Shown in pieces: positions 14,809 through 17,609 of a stretch of DNA of 17,609 bases. The DNA is from DASXYU01 sp036502295 (GTDB taxonomy: Bacteria > Actinomycetota > Actinomycetes > Mycobacteriales > Jatrophihabitantaceae), in the NCBI GenBank assembly GCA_036502295.1, contig DASXYU010000034.1, positions 1 to 17,609 on the forward strand, read 5' to 3'. Position 1 is the first letter of the stretch; each line of letters opens with the position of its first letter. Under the pieces are notes generated by a model that worked only from the letters and a program-made list of their open reading frames with translations, searched no databases and had not been told where the DNA came from. Position numbers and translations under genes: made by a program.

Positions 14809-15492
14809 ATGCGTCTCGCACGGATCACCTCGGGACCGGCCGCACTCGTCATCTCGGCGCTCACCCTCACGCTCTCACTCGGCGGAACCTCGTACGCAGT
14901 CACACAACTCGCGAAGAACAGCGTCGGCGGCACGCAGTTGAAGAACAATGCCGTCACCTCCGCGAAGGTGAAGGACGGAAGCATCAGCTCGGCCGACATC
15001 AAGAACGGCTCACTCACCGCCAGCGATTTCAAGGCGGGAGTTCTTGCCGCCGGCACGGGAACGGCAGCGGGCGCTACCGGGCCGCAGGGACCTGCTGGAC
15101 CGACCGGCTTTACCGGTCCGGTCGGCGCGAAGGGCGACATCGGCGCGGCAGGCCTCGCCGGTCCACGAGGCGAAAAGGGAGATACCGGCGCGCAGGGACC
15201 CCAGGGAGAGAAGGGCGATAACGGCAGCGTTTCGATGTGGGCGCTCGTCCACGAGAATGGCGTGATCACAGCCGCGGCGGGGGCAGCGCCCACCGGCGCG
15301 TGGATCAACCCTGGCGAATACGCGATCACGGCAGCCGCCTGGCAGGACATTCCCGCAGCCTCGCTCACGGTGAATGGCGCCCAGGGTTACGCGACCTACC
15401 GTTCGGCTATCCCGGGCTACCCACCGACGGTCTTCACCTATACGCAGAACGGCACCTCAGCGAGCATGCCATTTATGATCATGGCCCCGTAA
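14809..15492 (+). CDS. Secreted collagen-like (Gly-X-Y) repeat protein
   Basis: A 227-residue protein probably exported to the cell surface or medium. An N-terminal signal peptide has R2 and R5, a hydrophobic core at about 11-26 and a possible cleavage after TSYA at 30. Residues 36-84 form five K-initiated decapeptide-like repeats (KNNAVTSAKV, KDGSISSADI, KNGSLTASDF and relatives). Residues 88-141 are 18 uninterrupted Gly-X-Y triplets including GEKGD and GPQGP, the pattern of bacterial collagen triple helices. Residues 142-227 form a small C-terminal domain with Trp144 and aromatic residues, perhaps for trimerisation. The ATG at 14809 has AGGAGG at 14797-14802, 6 nt upstream; an in-frame upstream extension to 14704 is rejected. 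Function is unknown; related repeat-plus-collagen proteins occur in actinobacteria. It interrupts the proteasome locus between pafA and prcA and is transcribed against both. Confidence 0.92.
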   Translation: MRLARITSGPAALVISALTLTLSLGGTSYAVTQLAKNSVGGTQLKNNAVTSAKVKDGSISSADIKNGSLTASDFKAGVLAAGTGTAAGATGPQGPAGPTGFTGPVGAKGDIGAAGLAGPRGEKGDTGAQGPQGEKGDNGSVSMWALVHENGVITAAAGAAPTGAWINPGEYAITAAAWQDIPAASLTVNGAQGYATYRSAIPGYPPTVFTYTQNGTSASMPFMIMAP

Positions 15493-15511
15493 GTCCGCTA
15501 CTCCAGCGAAA

Positions 15512-15547
15512 CAGCGAGGACGGTGCCCGTCGGCACCGTCCTCGCTG
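15512..15547. terminator. Perfect 16-bp hairpin, likely bidirectional terminator
   Basis: CAGCGAGGACGGTGCC at 15512-15527 pairs exactly with its complement at 15532-15547 around a CGTC loop. It lies 20 nt after the collagen-like stop and 36 nt beyond the prcA stop on the other strand, between two convergent genes. There is no T-run on either side, which is common for actinobacterial terminators. Confidence 0.85.
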
Positions 15548-15583
15548 CGTGGTCGATGAACTACTCTCCCCGGCAGCTATGCC

Positions 15584-16363
15584 TCAAATTCCGGGGGTGT
15601 CCCCACCGTCCTCGTCGTGGCGCGGAGTGTCGGCCGGAGCCGGCTGCCCCGCCGGCTCGCCGTGCCCCTCAGGAAGCAACGCAGTGAGTTCCCCGTTGAC
15701 GATGCGGCGGAACTTTCGCTTGCCGCGATTGCGGTCAAGCACCGCAACCTCGAGCTGGGAAGCGGGCAACGAGCGCCCCTGACCGTCCACGCCGCCGACC
15801 TGGCCGAGCGCCTTCACTGCGATACCGATGGCATCGGCAAGACCTGCACCAGCGGTGAATGCGCTCTTCAGCTCGCTGGTGAGTGTCTCTGCCTGACCGC
15901 CCATCACCAGGAACTCCGGCTCGTCGACGATCGTGCCGTCATAGGAGAGGCGGTACAACTGGTCGTCGGCCGACGTCGCACCCACCTCGGCGACGCAGAT
16001 CTCGACCTCGTAAGGCTTCTGCTGTTCCGTGAAGATCGTGCCGAGGGTCTGCGCATACGCGTTCGCCAGCGCGCGAGCAGTGACGTCGCGACGGTCGTAG
16101 GAGTAGCCACGCAGGTCAGCGAGCCGGATACCCGCGACGCGGAGATTCTCGAACTCGTTGTACTTGCCGACCGCCGCGAAGCCGATGCGGTCGTAGATCT
16201 CGCTCACCTTGTGCAGCGCCGAGCTGGCGTTCTCGGCGACGAAGAGCACTCCGTCGGCATAGGTGAGGACGATGACACTGCGGCCGCGCGCGATGCCCTT
16301 GCGGGCGTACTCCGAGCGGTCGCGCATGATCTGCTCGGCCGAGGCATAGAACGGCATGGACAT
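15584..16363 (-). CDS. prcA: 20S proteasome alpha subunit
   Basis: PrcA forms the outer heptameric rings of the actinobacterial 20S proteasome, controlling the gate and docking the Mpa/ARC ATPase. From the ATG at 16363 it has 259 residues and starts MSMPFYASAEQIMRDRSEYARKGIARGRS, the gate-forming N-terminus and H0 helix. Further family segments are YADGVLFVAENAS, IYDRIGFAAVGKYNEFENLR, DRRDVTARALANAYAQTLGTIFTEQQKPYEVE and SYDGTIVDEPEFLVMGG. No catalytic Thr is expected in the alpha type. The C-terminal 30 residues are Pro-, Gly- and Asp-rich and probably disordered. An ATG two codons downstream is an equal alternative start; the longer frame to 16438 reads into prcB and is rejected. It follows prcB by 13 nt and ends before a shared terminator. 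Confidence 0.96.
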   Translation of the reverse strand: MSMPFYASAEQIMRDRSEYARKGIARGRSVIVLTYADGVLFVAENASSALHKVSEIYDRIGFAAVGKYNEFENLRVAGIRLADLRGYSYDRRDVTARALANAYAQTLGTIFTEQQKPYEVEICVAEVGATSADDQLYRLSYDGTIVDEPEFLVMGGQAETLTSELKSAFTAGAGLADAIGIAVKALGQVGGVDGQGRSLPASQLEVAVLDRNRGKRKFRRIVNGELTALLPEGHGEPAGQPAPADTPRHDEDGGDTPGI

Positions 16364-16376
16364 GTCTCTGTACCCC

Positions 16377-17192
16377 TTACGCGCCCGGCCGGCCGGCGCG
16401 GTCAGCCACGATCTGCTGCACGACGCCGGCGAGTTCATCGTCGCCGATGCGTTCGGAGCCCCTTGACGTCGTCACGATCACGACCGGATAAATGCCACGG
16501 GTGATGTCGGGGCCGCCAGTGGCCGAGTCGTCGTCCGCCGCGTCATACAGCGCCTCGACGACGACGCGGATGACTCCTACGCGGTCCAAACCCATGCGCC
16601 ATAGCTTCTTCAATGCCCCGCGGGCGAAGAGCGATCCCGAACCCACCGAGTGGTAGTACTGCTCGGGGTAACGGCCGCCGGTGATGTCGAAGCTGTAGAT
16701 ACGCCCAGCTGTCGCCGGGTCGGCGATGTCAACGTCGTAGCCGGCGAACAGCGGCACGACCGCGAGGCCCTGCATCGCGGCGCCGAGGTTTCCGCGGATC
16801 ATCGTGGCGAGGCGGTTGGCCTTGCCGTCCAACGTGAGCTGCGTGCCCTCGATCTTCTCGTAGTGTTCGAGCTCAACCTGGTAGAGCCGCACCATCTCTA
16901 TGGCGACGCCCGCCGTGCCGGCGATACCCACGACGGTGTGGTCATCCGCAGGAAAGACCTTCTCGATGTCACGCTGCGCGATGAGGTTGCCTGCGGTGGC
17001 GCGCCTGTCGCCGGCCATCACGACGCCGTCCGCGAACGTCGCCGCGACGATCGTCGTCCCGTGCGGCGCGTCGATGTGACCGTGCGCGGTAGGTGGCATC
17101 AGCTCAGGTGCGGCAGCGGAGAGGAACTCTGCGAAGGACGATGATCCCGGCGAGGTGGCATAACGAAGCAACCCCATGTTCGACTCGGGCAT
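16377..17192 (-). CDS. prcB: 20S proteasome beta subunit (protease)
   Basis: PrcB forms the inner, proteolytic rings of the proteasome. The 271-residue precursor has a 45-residue propeptide removed before Thr46, in the sequence APHG-TTIVAATF. The catalytic set is present: T46 (mature T1), D62 (mature D17, AGDRRAT) and K78 (mature K33, IEKVFPADD). GIAGTAGVAIEM, VVPLFAGYD and YYHSVGSGSLFARGALK complete the Ntn-hydrolase fold with the SGS segment. Its length agrees with other actinobacterial PrcB precursors. The ATG at 17192 lies only 6 nt after the pup stop; the GGAGG within the last pup codons may help ribosome binding. An ATG five codons later is possible. The operon is pup-prcB-prcA. Confidence 0.97.
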   Translation of the reverse strand: MPESNMGLLRYATSPGSSSFAEFLSAAAPELMPPTAHGHIDAPHGTTIVAATFADGVVMAGDRRATAGNLIAQRDIEKVFPADDHTVVGIAGTAGVAIEMVRLYQVELEHYEKIEGTQLTLDGKANRLATMIRGNLGAAMQGLAVVPLFAGYDVDIADPATAGRIYSFDITGGRYPEQYYHSVGSGSLFARGALKKLWRMGLDRVGVIRVVVEALYDAADDDSATGGPDITRGIYPVVIVTTSRGSERIGDDELAGVVQQIVADRAGRPGA

Positions 17193-17198
17193 AGAGGG

Positions 17199-17405
17199 TT
17201 ACTCGCCTCCCTTTTGCACGAAAGCCCTTACGAAGTCTTCGGCGTTGGATTCGAGAACGTCGTCGATCTCGTCGAGGATCGCGTCGACGTCCTCGGTGAG
17301 CTTCTCGTGGCGTTCGGCGACGTCGGTGCCGGTTTCGGCGACCTCCTCGACCTCGTCCTCGCTCTGCTTGCTCGGACGTGTCTGTCCACTGTCGTGTGTA
17401 GGCAT
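17199..17405 (-). CDS. pup: Prokaryotic ubiquitin-like protein Pup, Glu-ended
   Basis: Pup is a small disordered protein attached through its C-terminal Glu to lysines of substrates. It also threads substrates into the Mpa-proteasome complex through its N-terminus. Its 68 residues are mostly charged. The central coiled-coil-prone segment (EDVDAILDEIDDVLESNAEDF, about 38-58) binds Mpa, PafA and Dop. The C-terminus reads VQKGGE: the last codons are GGA GGC GAG TAA. Most Pup proteins end in Gln and need deamidation by Dop; this one is made with Glu and can be ligated at once. The ATG at 17405 has AGGAG 7 nt upstream. It is the first gene of the proteasome operon. Confidence 0.97.
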   Translation of the reverse strand: MPTHDSGQTRPSKQSEDEVEEVAETGTDVAERHEKLTEDVDAILDEIDDVLESNAEDFVRAFVQKGGE

Positions 17406-17435
17406 CGGATCACTCCTCCCGAGGATCAGAACTTC

Positions 17436-17441
17436 ACCCTA
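17436..17441 (-). promoter_or_regulatory. Probable -10 element of the pup-prcBA operon
   Basis: TAGGGT on the - strand fits TANNNT and would start transcription near 17429, leaving a 24-nt leader that holds the GGGAGGAG ribosome-binding site of pup. No typical -35 is present at 16-19 nt. Confidence 0.45.
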
Positions 17442-17461
17442 GTCACTTCCGCACGCCGCGC

Positions 17462-17482
17462 GCGTTCACTCCCCGCGAACGC
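17462..17482. promoter_or_regulatory. Inverted repeat GCGTTC-N9-GAACGC upstream of pup
   Basis: GCGTTC at 17462-17467 and GAACGC at 17477-17482 form a 6-bp inverted repeat with a 9-nt centre. It lies just upstream of the proposed pup -10 element, where an operator or activator site could be. It is not an SOS box, which has the half-sites in the opposite order. The regulator is unknown. Confidence 0.3.
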
Positions 17483-17518
17483 TCCGGGGATTGCGTGCAC
17501 CACGCTCAAGTTTTCACG

Positions 17519-17549
17519 GTGACGATCCGGGACCCGGCACCTCTACAGT
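17519..17549 (+). promoter_or_regulatory. Possible promoter at right edge
   Basis: GTGACG at 17519-17524 and TACAGT at 17544-17549 are separated by 19 nt. TACAGT fits TANNNT and the first element partly fits TTGAC. It points off the right edge, followed by ACGGAG at 17565-17570 as a possible ribosome-binding site. Confidence 0.35.
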
Positions 17550-17573
17550 CGAGGACTGACGGAACGGAGATCC

Positions 17574-17609
17574 ACGCGTAGGCCATTCATCGCCGCGACT
17601 CTCACCGTC
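17574..17609 (+). CDS. Possible start of an exported protein, cut by the edge
   Basis: After a possible promoter and ribosome-binding site (GGAG at 17566-17569), twelve codons run to the window end without a stop. They encode ?RRPFIAATLTV, two Arg followed by a hydrophobic stretch, as at the start of a signal peptide. The first codon in the best position is ACG rather than ATG or GTG, so either a rare start, an upstream in-frame CTG at 17556, a sequence error, or no gene at all. No family can be named. Confidence 0.25.

Noticed and set aside
17406..17609. C-terminal end of dop on the - strand at the right edge
   Set aside because: Two - strand frames are open from the edge for some distance, but neither translation resembles the Dop C-terminus.
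1..17609. CRISPR arrays, tRNA or rRNA genes, insertion sequences, phage genes
   Set aside because: No regularly spaced repeats, cloverleaf-like sequences, transposase motifs or integrase motifs were seen; the genes are mostly chromosomal housekeeping genes.

Overview
The window comes from the chromosome of a high-GC actinobacterium. The evidence is RbpA (an actinobacteria-specific RNA polymerase-binding protein), a complete Pup-proteasome gene set (pup, prcB, prcA, pafA, pafB, pafC), a polyprenol-phosphate mannosyltransferase of the Ppm1 type, and frequent GTG starts with GTGA stop/start overlaps. I cannot name the genus. Gene order partly follows the Mycobacterium tuberculosis stretches Rv2050-Rv2051c (rbpA-ppm1) and Rv2090-Rv2111c (exonuclease, membrane protein, helY, tat, paf, prc, pup), here brought close together. 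I see no phage, insertion sequence, CRISPR array, tRNA or rRNA.

Left part (1-2049): tdk (thymidine kinase) and rbpA run on the + strand. Between them is a near-perfect SigR/SigH-type promoter, and also a possible 22-codon reading frame. rbpA converges with ppm1.

Lipoprotein and amidohydrolase block (2049-6359): on the - strand, a YtcJ-like amidohydrolase, lnt (apolipoprotein N-acyltransferase) and ppm1 form a tight operon. lnt and ppm1 overlap by GTGA. A LacI-family regulator is transcribed divergently from the amidohydrolase. In the 59-bp gap both genes have a -10 element placed so that transcription would begin exactly on the start codon, with an inverted repeat between them. The likely picture is a local repressor with one adjacent target operon.

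Nucleic-acid, export and Pup accessory block (6375-14672): a stand-alone 5'-3' exonuclease follows lacI on the + strand. It converges, with a 20-nt overlap, on a long - strand operon: pafA, pafB, pafC, tatC, helY and a small DUF4333-like membrane protein. tatA, which lies between pafC and tatC in mycobacteria, is absent here. PafA ligates Pup to proteins, PafB and PafC are WYL-domain transcription regulators of the DNA damage response, TatC is the Tat translocase receptor, and HelY is a Ski2/Mtr4-like helicase.

Insert and proteasome core (14673-17405): pafA is separated from prcA by a + strand gene for a secreted collagen-like protein. It has a signal peptide, decapeptide repeats, about 18 Gly-X-Y triplets and a C-terminal domain. 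The gene is closed by a perfect 16-bp hairpin that also serves the opposing prcA end. The core operon is pup-prcB-prcA. Pup ends in Gly-Gly-Glu, the form that is competent for ligation without deamidation. No dop gene is found in the 204 bases upstream of pup. That edge instead shows a possible promoter and the start of a possible exported protein on the + strand.

The pathways are known ones. The parts most worth a second look are the collagen-like insertion, the loss of tatA from its usual place, the Glu-ended Pup without an adjacent dop, the three-of-four zinc ligands in RbpA with its SigR-type promoter, and the leaderless divergent promoter pair.
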